From Warburgia ugandensis (lineage: Eukaryota > Streptophyta > Magnoliopsida > Canellales > Canellaceae): DNA of 64,000 nucleotides. The notes under the pieces were generated by a model that worked only from the letters and a program-made list of their open reading frames with translations, did not search any database and was not told the origin of the DNA. Position numbers and translations under genes: made by a program. Positions 10,953 to 23,620 of this stretch are shown in pieces (within the stretch, counting starts at the first letter, position 1; each line of letters opens with the position of its first letter). The stretch lies in NCBI GenBank assembly GCA_035236585.1, contig CP141132.1:25813445-25877444 (forward strand), read 5' to 3'.

Positions 10953-13393
10953 CTCATGTGAGACTACAACTCATCCACTAGGGGTATCCTATGGGTTTAA
11001 AGGCTTTCTACATATGCTAAATGTAGATGAGAACATCAATGAAAGTGGTTAGGAATTTTGGATATTTTAGATTTCTTATTTTCTATTTATTAGTTTTGTT
11101 TGGAGACTAGTAAAATGTAAGACTAATGGTATTTGATAGGTATAGAATTATTGCATAGATTACCTCTATACTTAGTACGTTTTAGTCCTTGTTTTATCAC
11201 AAAGAAAATTAATTAGGTTATTTTCAAATTTTTTAGGATTAGGGAGTTGTAAAAAAGGATATTTTTTGGCATTCTAAACCTTAAAAGATGGATAATTTAG
11301 AGTTTGAGAAAAGTTATGGGCCCACCTACCAAATTATGAAGTCCAAAAGTTTAGAATGCAAAGAGGATGTCATTATAATTTTTATTAGAGTTAGAAAACT
11401 TAGAAGCATTGTCGAACCTTATCCATGCAAAAGAGGTTGTAAATATCAAAACATAGGATGAAAAAACTTTTATGCATGCATGCATGCATGCATTCCCCCA
11501 CCATTGGGGAGCTTCTAAGTGAAGCTTGAGAGCTGCAGAAGTCAAAGAAAGCAAGCATGTGAGGAACATTCAAGTTAGGGTTTGCAAAGACCTAAATCCC
11601 TCACTTTCTCTTTCTGCACTGCAGAATGAGGATCACCTACATGTGTACTACAAATATTCAATGCAAAGGTGGCGCATCCCACTTAATTCTATGAAAAATA
11701 TATGAAGGGATTAATAAGATTGATGGATAAAACTAAGGAGGGGAGGAAAGACAAAAAATAGGAAATCTACATCCGTTTTCATTCAAGAATTTCAAGAAAG
11801 AGTGGCTAAGATTAATTCACATCCAAGGCCATCCTATAGAAACCAATGAGAAGCCATTTGAGTTAATATTAACCAATAGGAAGAATCCATGCAAGAGAGA
11901 AGACTGAGTTGTGATTGGAGGTGAAGATTTTGGTGGGTTGTCTGCCATTTTTAAGAAGACCAAAGTGTTTTGAGGCCGTGCAAAATGTGTTTTTTCTCTA
12001 ATCTCATTGGTTGGTGATAAAAATAGTTAGTTGAGGAGAAAATAAAGGTGAGAATCAGTTTGGATAAGAAAATCTCTACAAGATCCTAGCCATCCATCTT
12101 AAGGCATACTGATCCAACCATAAAACAATGCCTTTTTCGATAGGAGGCATGAAGGAAATTTCAACCATCTATCCTAGGTGTCAAGCATGATCTAATGGAT
12201 GAAAAAAATAGCATAGAGATATGATACTGTAGGTACCTTACCCTTCTTGAAAAGTCAAATCAAAACCAAAAGTAGGAAAGTATCTCCACCACTCATTTCA
12301 ATCCAATGGCTTACATTCATCTGAGATTTCTAAACTCCAACACAACCAAAAAATCCATTCATGCCTCCAACCTCTTTTCCTTCCCATTCTCACTTATTTT
12401 TCTAGATTTTCTCCCTTCCTTCATATCCTCTATCCTCCTTCCCATTTTCCTATACTTGCTTTCCTTTCCACCTTATCCCCTTCCTTGTCACCTACATCCA
12501 TATTCCCATGGATTCCATGACTCCACTCTCTTTTTAACCACTTTTCCTTGATTAAATCCCCATCATATATCCTTCCTTTAATCCATATTATCTCCCCCCT
12601 CCATTTATTAGGGCTTTCACTCCAAAAACCCAAAAATAGGGGATTATTCATTCCATTATGTGCTTCTCTATTCACTTGCTCCATGGCTTACAAGAGAGAA
12701 AGAAAGAGGGGATAACTAAGCAAAGTTCTCGACCCTAAAGGATGACACAAATTGATCAAACACCAAGGGAGAGCATCCTAAAGGGAGGAACATCCAAGGA
12801 GAAGAGAAGAGGTAAGAAAGGCACGTTTCATTCTCCCATCATACCTCAATCCATTCCATATTTTCAACAACTCATTGCACCTTAAAAATCGTGACTCTAG
12901 CCTTCCATCCCATTCTATAGCAAGCACCAAAATATCCACCTAAAATTCATTACTTAAGCCTTTCATTAATTCATCCTTTTCATACTCTATTTTTAGTCTT
13001 TTCTACCTGATTTTCTAACCTTTCTCCACCATTTTATTTCTAGTTCTTTTTCTACATACCCTTTCATTGTGAAATTCATGGATTAAGTTATAAATCCCAT
13101 AATAAATATATCCACAAAATTCAAACTAAAAATTCATCTCTAACACCTTCTTCCATTCATCTCTTCTACATTAAATTTTAGTTTCACTATCGCACCTTAA
13201 TCTTTTTCCATCTTATTTTATTTTTCTAAAATTTTCTCTTCATCTTCTAGATATAAAAATCATGGCCCTACACTTCATTCTATCTTCTATCATTCCATAC
13301 ATTCTTCTCTCCATGATTTTTCCATTTACAATCCTTTTTGAATCTTTCTCTTTCTTGGTATTATACGCATAAATCATATTTTTGGGTGTAAAT
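10953..13393. other. unassigned repeat-like sequence, no gene
   Basis: The first 185 bp or so (10,953-11,137) match the reverse complement of about 30,360-30,525, showing a dispersed repeat. The rest has no recognisable protein. It holds a (GCAT)n run at 11,472-11,494 and a pyrimidine-rich stretch (about 12,340-12,620) whose short open frames on both strands look like chance. It is the older sequence on which the left-hand Athila/Tat element and LTR-B copy 3 landed, and may itself be old LTR. Confidence 0.45.
11472..11494. repeat. (GCAT)n microsatellite
   Basis: About five perfect GCAT units, directly visible. Confidence 0.95.
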
Positions 13394-16078
13394 TGGTGTA
13401 GAATATTACTCACAAGTGCACGAGTCAATGTAGTAATTTACACACAAGATAGGTCAATCCTAAAATAAAATCTCTTAGAATATTCAATTGATTGGTTCTT
13501 ATTTAAGTTGCTAATCTTAGCCAAAGAAAGAGTGTCTTGACTAAACTAGGAATTTAAACAACATAGAATTGGAAACATGGATCAATTTAGACGCTACAAC
13601 TAAAGGAAACTTTCTAAAACTGAAGATATTCAATGAAATTAGAAACTTTCTTAACTAACATGAAATCAATAAAAGGAACTAATTTGAAACTAGAATGAAT
13701 GAAATTAGAAAAATTTATTTAAAGAAACTTACAAAAAAATGAACTTTCCCAAACTAACACTTTCCTAAAACTAAAATGAGAAACTTACTAAAAATAAAAT
13801 TTTCTAAAAATAAGTAAACAAACTTTCTAAACTAAAATAAAATGCAAAAAAACAACTAAATAATGCTAAACTAAGGTTAAATAATAAACTAAGTAAAACT
13901 TAGGGCAAGTCACCCAAGTACCACTTGCATGACCCATGGAGTTCTACGCATGGTTCATGTGTTAGAAAATGGCTAAAATTCATCAAAAAAAAACATGTCA
14001 ATATGATGTCTAATTAAAGGACTAACTAAAAAAATCTAAAAATCTGAATGGGTTCCTAAGGAATCAATCAAATAAGGTGTATGGACTACTAGAAATTATG
14101 CATGAATAGTGAATGGAAAAAATTCTAGAAATTAAGTGCTAAAGAAACTCAAATCTAACAAGGCATTGAAAGAAACTCAAAAAGTATGTTTTATGCAAGA
14201 TAGAACTCAAGAAATAAAGCACTTTTACTACTGAAATCAAGTAGCAACAATTATCTCCAAACAACATTATTGATTGAATGACAAAATACATCAAGTTGAG
14301 TGTGCATGAACATGTATACAAAATCTGAAAATTGTGCCCTCTTCATATAGCTAAAACTTGATTCAAACCAAAGATTCAACACACTTTAATGACTTTAAAC
14401 TAAACTTAGATAACATGCAAGTGAAACACAAAAGAGAATCAAGAGAAAAGATGGCATGAATGATGGAAACTAGTCACAAAAAAAAGACACCTAAAAATAG
14501 CTCCAAAAATCAAATAAAAAACATGGAAATCAAGGAAGGGAAGAGATTCAAGCTACTTTTTCTCATGGATATAACTACTAGAGAAGAAATAACTTTGATC
14601 TTGAATGAATATGAAAGATAATCTAGAGATATTAAAGCAAAGATCAAGAGAAAAATAAGCTAGTTCTTTGTGTATGGAATTAAAGAAACAAAGCATGAAC
14701 ATCCTAACAATGAAATCAAGGAATAATAACAAGGTAATAACCTAGAATTAAAGTGAAAAAAAAAAAAAATTGCTTGAGGAATCCAAGTGAAAGCAGCCCT
14801 AAAGAAAACCCAACTCCAAAGCTCCAAGGATCACCAAGATAGAGTGCTTATTTCAAGGAATTAGAGCAAACCCCATACTTGAATTTCATGTGAAAACCCT
14901 TGGTGGTTAAATAGAATTTTTGGTTTTCAATTTGATGGGAAGCCATCCTAGGAATGAAAGATACATTTAAATCTAGGATTTCATGGTAAGAAAGTTAGGC
15001 ATAGGTAGAAGTTTATCAAGTGAGGTGGATGGGGTGGCATGGAGTGATTAGAAGGAGGGGAAGGAGCCAATTTTTTAGGAAGGTGGAATGGAGCTTCTCC
15101 CCTTCTAATTGTGTGGAATTTAGTATTTAGTAAAGAGAGAGAAATTGAAAAAATAAAAGGTTAAGAAAGATGGGAATTAGTTAGGATTTTGAGGTTGTTG
15201 AGTATGAGTAGAGTTAGAAGTTTCCAGCTTGGATTTTAATCAAGACAACTAAGCAAGGTGGGAGTACCACTATTTTAGGGGCTGCCTCCCTCCATAAGTA
15301 AAAATTGTGGAATACCTAGGTTGGTTTATGAAAAAGGATGGGCAATGAATTTAGAATGAATGTTTTCTCTCTTGATTACTCCAACTATGCATGATAATCT
15401 TTCCAGTTACAAATTTCCCTCAAAACCTTCTAATTATGACATGGAAATTGCATTTCTTTCCATGGATAATTCCTTGAAATATTTGCTCCAATCGTGTGAG
15501 CCCAAGTGGCATGGCTCTATGTGGCTTGACGGTTTCCTTTGATGGCTCATCACTTGGTGGCTTGAATGGCTAAGTCCCTTGGCTTTAAAGCTTGGATGGC
15601 TTGGCTTCCTTAGGTTTCCTTGTTATACTAGCAAACCTCATGCATGGATCCAATTCTCATGCAAAGAGGTGGAATTGCATGGCCCCATTTTAGTCACATT
15701 GGAATTTTCAATTACTTTTTTGCTTGCCCTAAGATGGTTTGGAGCCTTGATTAATCTTTAGAATATTGAAACTTAGGCCTTGTCTTGATCTTTTGATCTT
15801 GATCTTCAAATCTTATCTTACTTTATCTTGGCCATTGGATCATGTCCTCAACACATACAAAAGAGTAAAAATCCTAATTAAATTCTAAAAATTATAATTA
15901 TTTACATACTTACTTTGCATTTGCTCTTGAACCTCTCAAATATCAAACTTTTGAATATTAGGTCAGAAATGCATGTGTTATGAAATTTTGAAAAAACCTT
16001 AAAATAATGCTTATAATTTATAACACATGGACTACTAAATGAGTACTTTTTTTTTAATACAAAATTGAACAGTTATCA
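13394..16078 (-). mobile_element. LTR-B copy 3: solo LTR, reverse orientation
   Basis: Read on the minus strand it starts TGATAACTGTTCAATTTTG and ends with the family's '...CTACACCA' terminus (TGGTGTAG at 13,394). Flanks are TAAAT on the left (13,389-13,393) and TAAGT on the right (16,079-16,083), a probable 5-bp target duplication with one difference. No internal sequence is joined on either side. At 2,685 bp it is the most complete LTR-B in the window. Its matching place for the ATTTC target of the solo LTR at 41,685 is uninterrupted (15,966-15,970). Confidence 0.8.
15520..15625 (-). repeat. AAGCCA-rich array in LTR-B copy 3
   Basis: Appears as TGGCTT/TGGCTC on the plus strand, eight or more times, at the place that corresponds to the array of the forward LTR-B copies. 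Confidence 0.65.
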
Positions 16079-16655
16079 TAAGTACTTCTCCAAAGGGCTG
16101 TGCAATAGGTAGTTGGTGATCCATGGCTATGTTGACTAACAGAATAGGAGTTATATCACAAGTGGACAACAGGAAAGAAAAGGGTGGTAGTGTGCAGATT
16201 AATTGGATTCATAGGAAGATCTCTCGAATAACATGTTGGAAATTCCAGGTGAATGCATTCTAACTCATATGATTACTTTTATTTGATTTTGTATTCCCTT
16301 CCTTGTAATTAATTGATGTAATTTTCATTTAAATAGAATAAAAACTATTTTCTATTTGCTTTAAGTGTTATTTCCTTATGATATATTTCCTTTATTTCGT
16401 TAGTTATTTGATTTAGTTCATTTCTTATTGCTCATGTTTCATTAGTCTCTCTAAGCATGAGAATGAAAAGTATGTTAGAATAAAATAGTTTTAAGATTAG
16501 GTAGTTCTAGGTTAAATTAGAGCATAATATTAATATTGGTTTATAGCACTCTAAACTCACTTACTCCATGATTGCTTGAAATAAGGAGATACAGAGTATA
16601 GTAAGAAAGAGGAGTAATATGAGAATCTTTGATAGTTGGTGCCCTAGCACTCTAA
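16079..16655. other. unassigned spacer, no gene
   Basis: No protein similarity, no second copy seen in the window. It separates a reversed solo LTR from a reversed long-LTR fragment and is probably the old insertion substrate of the former. Confidence 0.4.
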
Positions 16656-19600
16656 ATTTGTTTGTAACAAAACCCAAGTCTCACCTCAATGTACATAATA
16701 CACATAGACATTTTGTATAAAATAAAATTTTATTGAATACTAAGAATCATCTAGTAGTTCACTTTTACATAGCCCCTATATTACAATTACAATCTATTGT
16801 CCAAATATAATCCAAATTACAAAGTACATAGCATGATTACAAAATCTTCAAGGGAAATACCCTGATTAGTCTCCTTCCTTGTATCTGAGATATTGTAAAC
16901 ATTCAATCATTTACAATATCTCAGCAAGCTATGTTTGGTAGGGGATACAAAAACATACTACTTCACGAATATAAGAATACATACCTCAGTTAGCATTCTA
17001 TCATGTTTATCCACTCATGGATCATCTCATCATATAGTGTATACATCATTTATGTAGTATAGGGTAAACCCGTTAAAATAGTGAAAATACTCAAAATTTG
17101 TTCCTTCCCCTAGCTATACTCCCACTTAGCAGGTCAATATTTAGCCAAATCTCATATGGAGATTTTCTCTCCAGGAACTTTGTATTTCATCATACTTGAC
17201 ATCTCATCATGCCATGGCCTATCACTATGCCTATCATATGCGTATCATAATGCCAAATACTCAAGGACTACTATGTCGGAGTCTAAATCCGTACAGTGCA
17301 CTCACATAACTGCATAATAATCCACTAATACCAACTATGGAAATAACAAAATCTATTTCTGCATGGGCTAGGACTATGGCTGTCACAGTGGCAGCTTTCC
17401 CATAATTGCCCCATTTGACCTTTAGCCTCTCTTTGGGCATGGTATCCATCATATCATACATTTCAGGAAGTGGGTGGCCAAACCCTCATAACTTTCCTAT
17501 CATAGCGTCCCCAGGCCTATGCCTATATAAAACAAAATCACAAGCCACCATGCTTGTATGTAAAATACATTGTACATATAAAACGATGTATCTATTTAAC
17601 TAAGGTTGAAATATTTCTATGCCCTATTCTTAGGGTTTCCTTAGTCCACACATCTCACTAATTTCTCATCGTTTGATTGGATTATTAGATTGGAACAGTT
17701 GGATGGATCATGGGGTTGGATCACTTGGTTGGATCATTTGATTGGATCACTTTTGTTCTAAGGTATCAGGTATACTTATATCATGAAGGTCTATAATTCT
17801 AGACAAAAGATCATGTATATAAAAACACATGAATCTTTAATACATTCTTCTCCATCCACCTACCTCAAAGTGGTATTCGTTCCATATTGTCCATCATGGT
17901 CTTGATTCATACATCTCAAGTGGTATTCACTCCATATTGTCTATCGTGGCCTTGATTCGTACATCTGTCAAACCATATGTATAAAGTTATTCCTTTATAC
18001 ACATATCCTTTCTACATGTATTTGGGTTATCCTATGAGGGATGCCCTAATTTTCCTTGAATCATATATGATCAAGGTTTCAAACCTTCTAAGTTCACAAT
18101 CTACACTATAAATAAAATACAACAATACTATAATCTACATTATATTTCTTTTCTTTTTTGTTTGTGATCCTTCAAGATCTCTCTTGGATCTTCCTTATCT
18201 TATTTACAATTTTTATTATTATTAGGGTTATATAATTTGCTAAACTTTTATGCTCTTATTATTATTTCTCAATCAGTTACTGTTTTACTGGATTGAGAGT
18301 AATTTATTCATCTCTAAATTTAGATAGCTCCTCTTATTTCCAATTGGCCAAGGTTTACCAAATACGTGCCATTCCCAATGTGGTTAACTCAATCCTCATG
18401 TAAGGAGGTGTTTAGACCTCACAAATGTCAACAGAAGGTGGAGGGACAGCGAGGCTCATTAGAAACCCCCTTAACCACCATGAATAACATGAAATGGGAT
18501 AGCCTTAGCTTATCCTTCAATATGGTCCTATGAGCTCATAACCCTAAGTTTATTTCTATTTGATTTTAATAAATTCCATGAATATTATTATGTCATTCAT
18601 GGAGATTTATTATGCTCCTAAGTTGGGCCAAGGAAATGGAGAATCCACACCTTATATTGTCCTACTAACTATAACTCTTACTATGATTATACTTCATAAT
18701 GTACATGGATTTAGTGAAGTCCATCTATATGTCAACAATTACCTCTTTTAAGGTATTTTCCATAATTCTACAATTAAAAGAAATTAGTCCAATAATTCTA
18801 AGGAATTTAAAGACAATCATGCTAAAATTGAAAGTATTGACCTGAATTTAAATTTGTTATTAAAAGAAATTAACTAATAATATTACAACATCTTATTCTA
18901 GGAAATTAAAGATAATTACACTAAATTTGGAAAATATACATGGATCATAATTAAATCAAATTTACTGTAAAAGATAATTAATTAAGCATGTAATCAAGCT
19001 GTCCTTATGATCCAACCATCCAATTTGTCCATCTTTTAGATCTAGGGTTGATATTTCATTAAGAATGCAACCCTTGATCCTTTATGTTTTTGTTTAATCC
19101 AACATCATAATAACATGATCCTAACCTTAGATCATTCAATTTATAGGTCTAATTGGCCTGATCATTCTTGATCTATCCGATCAAGGAGATTCATTGAGAT
19201 TTTCCATGACCATTTTCTCATTTAAGGGGCTACACCTTGATTTATTTCATATCAATCCAATTCAACCATCCCCATGCTATTTTATCATCATTAGATCATT
19301 AGTGCATCTAGATTTTCAATTTTGATCACCCTAGATCTACTTGATCAAGGATGTAAGTAAGAGTATTTTTAATTAATAGAAATTTTTTATGCTTAAATTC
19401 TTGTTTTTATCAGTTTATTATGTTCCCCTCATCAAGATCTATTCATAGCATCTTACAGATTGAAAATCGGACTTAAATTGAGTGAGTAATTGCATTTTTT
19501 AAATTTTTAGTCATTTTCAATGGCTGAATTTAGTATATACTATTTTTGATCAAATAAACCTATATAGAGATTAGAAATCCTACTATGATCATCAACATTA

Positions 19601-19978
19601 AGGTTTTGACACCTTCTGGATCCATCCATCGAATTAGATTTTCATTTTAAAATCATCTTAGGCATGTTCTAATATTGTTATAATGGATTTTAGCAATTAT
19701 GTCACATAAATACAATTAGAAACATAAATCTCATAATTCCAATAGATTTTACATAACATAAGAAATGCATCAATGTTTTTAGATCTAAAATTAGAACTAA
19801 AATGAGCTCTTAATTGAAGAAATAAGGTCTTAGTTTAAAACTTGGACGGTTCAGATCTAGTCTGGGCTTAGCAGGTGTGGGGACAACCAGCAGCCTGCTT
19901 CTGTGACTGCGTATTATAGGTGGTCTGAGAGAGGTGACTGGCTATGGGCGAGACGGTCTAGATTTGGACCATCTGATC
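16656..19978 (-). mobile_element. long-LTR family: partial LTR, reverse orientation (old copy)
   Basis: Block by block it follows the PBS-side three quarters of the 4.6-kb LTRs at 35,077 and 52,694: the 'aaaacccaagtc' start, the stem-loop at 16,885-16,924, the 'gtggccaaaccctc' block (about 17,471), the 'taaggaggtg' block (18,401) and the GC-rich segment 19,860-19,980. The promoter-side end (U3, TGTAATAACC) is not present. Its GC-rich end resembles the LTR at 28,501 more than the 52,694 copy, suggesting the same subfamily. It abuts an Athila/Tat RT at about 19,979 with no visible target duplication. Confidence 0.75.
16885..16924 (-). other. conserved LTR stem-loop, copy 1
   Basis: Perfect 15-bp arms CTGAGATATTGTAAA and TTTACAATATCTCAG around a 10-base loop. 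The same structure recurs at 35,503, 53,118 and 62,391. It lies in what should be the transcribed leader of the element. Confidence 0.85.
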
Positions 19979-20940
19979 ACCCATCGACAGATCTCCTTCA
20001 TCCTTGATAGTCAATGCCAAGATTTCACCTCTTGAGGTTTTTGGGCCCCAGGAATCATCCAATGTAATGCTCTAGCTTTTTTTCAAAGGTGTATGTTGAG
20101 CATATTTTTTTATATGGTGGAGAGGTTTATAGAGGTGGTTTTTGATGATTTTTTCAACATTTGGGTCTTCTTTTGATGAATGCCCACACCATTTAAAATG
20201 GTGTCCTTACTCGATGCCAGGAAAAGAACTTAGTGTTAAATTGGAAAAAATGTCATTTCATGGTTTAAAATGGAATTGTTTAAGGCCATATCATATCACA
20301 TAATGGCATAGAAGTAGATAAAGCCAAAGTGGATTTAATCTCTAGCCTTCCTCGTTCAAGAATGGTAAAGGATATTTACTCATTTTTAAGCCATGCTGGT
20401 TTTTACAGAAGATTCATCAAGGACTTTAGTAAAATTACTAAGCCCCTATGTAATTTACTTATGAAGGAGACAACTTTTGACTTTGATGAAAATTGTATGA
20501 AAGCATTCGAGCACATAAAGGCTGAAGTCACTTCTATGCATATTATTTGACTACCAAATTGGAGTGCATCATTTGAAATAATGTGTGATGCTTTGATCAG
20601 TGTTGTTTTGGGGTAGTTTATTGATAAACTTTCCCACCTGATGTACTATGCTAGTAAGGCACTCAATGATGTCCAACTCAATAATTCAACTATAGAAAAA
20701 GAGTTGTTGGCAATAGTTTTAGCACTGGATAACTTTAGATCATACTTGTTAAGATCTAAGGTTATGGTACACTAGGACCATGCAATATTAAAATTTCATC
20801 ATTCTAAGAAAGATGCAAAACCTAGCCAGATCTGATGAACACTTTTGCTATAGGAATTTGATTTAGAAATTTGCAATAAGAAAGGTTCCAAAAATGTTGT
20901 AGCAGACCACTTGTCGAGGCTAGTTGTGGAGTCCACTAGC
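19979..20940 (+). pseudogene. RT and RNase H remnant, Athila/Tat type (fossil)
   Basis: Recognisable segments include 'FQRCMLSIF' (about 20,082-20,108), the palm core around 'VFDDF' (about 20,138), and 'FLSHAGFYRRFIKDFSKITK' (about 20,382-20,441), which is highly characteristic of this lineage. RNase H follows, with 'CDALISVVLG'-like residues near 20,587 and 'VVADHLSRL'-like residues near 20,898. These domains copied the element's RNA into DNA. Broken. Confidence 0.8.
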
Positions 20941-21189
20941 AAGACTGTGTCTGTAACATAAACTTTTCCAAATGAACAATTATTCCACATTTCCCAGTTG
21001 GCTTGATATGCAGATATAGTTAATTATCTTATCATTGGTCAAATGCCTAATCATTAGTCTATAACGGATTGAGAAAGATTCATTGTTGAGGTTAAACACT
21101 TTTCATGGGGCAATCCATGTTTGTTCAAGTACTTTCATGATTAGGTCATTTCGAGATGTATACCAGATATTGAACATCATGAAATCATT

Positions 21190-22230
21190 TCCTTTTATCA
21201 TGACTATGCATGTAGGGACCATTTCAGTTCTAAAAATACAACTAGAAGATTTATAGTGTGGTTTTTATTGGCCCACCATTTTCTGGGATTCACATGTTTA
21301 TTGCATAGCATGTGCTAGATGTCAATAGGTAGGGAGAATAGGAAAAAGAAATATGATGCTCTTAAACCCCATTCTTATCATTGAGGCTTTCTATATTTAG
21401 GGCATTGATTTTATGAGACCTTTTCCTAACCATTTTGGTTATTAGTACATCCTTATGGGAGTGGACCACATGTCTAAGTGGGTGGAAATCATACTTTACA
21501 AGACCAATGACCATAGGATAGTGGTCAAGATTTTAAAAGACAATATATTCGCACACTTTCGTACACCTAGGGCCATAATTAGTGATAAGGGTGGTAATAG
21601 AGTGTTTGAGAATTTAATGAAGAAATATGGTGTTACCCATAAAATAACTACCCCTTATCATCCGTAGATCAATGGACAAGTGGAGGTGTCAAATAAGGAG
21701 ATAAAATGTCTTTTAGAAATGGCAGTCAATCCCAATAGGAAAGACTGGTCTTTGAGACTTAGTGATGCTTTATGGGTAATACCAAACTAGATATAAGACT
21801 CCCATAGGCATGCCATCCTACTGCCTGGTCTATGGAAAGGATTTCCCCTTACCATTAGAACTTAAACATAAAAGCATATTGGGCCATCAAAAAGCTCAAT
21901 TTTGACCTCGATACTATTGGAACCCATAGGAAACGTCAACTCAATGAGTTGGATGAGATTAGAAAAGATGCATATGTGTCAACCAAGCTATACAAAGACC
22001 ACATGGAGAGCCATCATGATAGACATATCTTAAGAAAGTCTTTTACCCCACGATAGAAGATCCTTTTATATAATTCTAGATTGCATCTATTCCCTGAAAA
22101 ACTTGGATCTCAATGGACTGGAACCTACATAGTATGTAATGTTTACCCTCATGGGGCTATTGAGATAGAAAAGGATGGAGAGATCTCCAAAGTATGGAAA
22201 AATGTTGAAACCCTACTCAGAGTTGGTAAA
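21190..22230 (+). pseudogene. integrase remnant, Athila/Tat type (fossil)
   Basis: The zinc-binding part begins near 21,190. The core includes 'GVDHMSKWVE' (21,458-21,487), 'PRAIISDKGG' (about 21,563-21,592) and 'GVTHKITTPYHP' (about 21,632-21,667), the usual D-D-E region. The C-terminus '[16 protein letters not shown]' (about 22,089-22,136) is typical of the lineage. It inserted the element into chromosomes. Broken. Confidence 0.8.
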
Positions 22231-23620
22231 CATTGAAGTGGAAGAAACATTACTTGAGGAACCAATATATCAAGACCTACCTTAGCAAGACCCATGACAC
22301 CTGCAAACATCAGGAGGTGCATTCATCATACCATTTTACATCTGGATGAAGACATTAAGCTTAGCACTTATTGGGAGCCAACCTAGGAATTTTAAGAAAT
22401 CTCATTGTTCTACATCACTCGTTATCATAAATGTGTCCTATATTTCAAAACATTGGGGACACTATTTAGTTTAGGTTGGGGGGTCTAGACATGCATGAGA
22501 TGTTTGAATTTCTTCATAATTTTGAAAAAAAATCAAATTTGTCAAAGTTTTTAATGTTTTTAAGGTCAAAGTTCCTTTAATATGATGAGAATTGGATTTT
22601 CTGAAGCTTAGTATTTCTCTAACTTTAATTTATTAATAGAAATGCATATGGTTAATTCAACATTTTATTTATGTCCTAAAGTATTTTTTGAAATTTAAAT
22701 CTTAGAACACACTTACCCACAGTGCATACTCTAGACAAATAGATGGTATAACATAGAGACCTTGAGGAAATCAATGGAGACCTATAACAATGTGAGCTTT
22801 CGAGATTATCTTCTTCTAGAGGATTATATGTAATTCCCTATTTTCTTTAGTGTACATTACTTCGAAAGATTCCTGGATCTAAGTTTTGGTCAAAATGCCA
22901 TGAAAAAATAGGAGTACACACTTTCTTTCCTAAATTTTTATAGAATCTAATAGGCTTTTAAGAAACCTCGGAAATGATATAGGCTATCCTTGTTTTAGCC
23001 CAGAGATATAAAGCCTACCAACTATATTATACCACTAGTTGGACCCTTTGAGCCTCTTGGTAAGACTTTTCTTTTTAAAACCACATTTTCCTTGACAAAA
23101 AAACCCAATAAAAAGAATGTCCAATATTTATTTTTCAAAATGAGTAGAGATGGTAAATTTTTTATTAAAAGGACAGAAGTCTAAGAAGTGAAAGATATCA
23201 GTGTTTACATAGAAAACCCTTTCTCTCAAAGAAAGATAAATGGAAAGAAAAGAAAGAAAAATAGAAGTATTAGAATAAAAAGAAAAATTAAGAGAAAGGA
23301 AAAATATAGAAGATATTCACTTCAAGTACAATAACAAAAAAAAATGTGTCCAAATATGAATTGAAGACCTCTATTCATGTTTGAAACTTATACCCTTCCT
23401 TTTAGAACCTATCCTAAGCCTATGGTTCGTCCTATCTAAAGACCTGTAGATCTTAGGGTAGAAAGTAGCCTTAATGAGTATATAAATATGCAAAAATTAT
23501 GGTGAATTGTCCCTACTAGTCTTGGTAATGGCATCCATTCTTAGGGATCATAATTTATTTTTCTCATTTTTGTTTAAAAGAGATTATGTGAACCATCAGT
23601 CTTATTGGATCTAGTCACAC

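Larger units (their letters stand above)
19979..23620 (+). mobile_element. Athila/Tat-type Ty3/gypsy body 1 (fossil): RT, RNase H, integrase, 3' tail
   Basis: Parts in order are RT from the palm onward (about 19,979-20,560), RNase H (about 20,560-20,940), integrase (about 21,190-22,230) and the lineage's 3' noncoding tail (about 22,440-23,620) with the 'aacattggggacac' block near 22,449. Gag, protease and the RT start are not present to the left, where a long-LTR fragment lies instead. It is broken in many places (well over ten). It leads into an LTR-B at about 23,621, as a 3' LTR should. Confidence 0.8.

Noticed and set aside
12306-12684. Overlapping open frames on both strands in a pyrimidine-rich stretch
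   Set aside because: Low-complexity composition explains the absence of stops; no domain or homolog seen.
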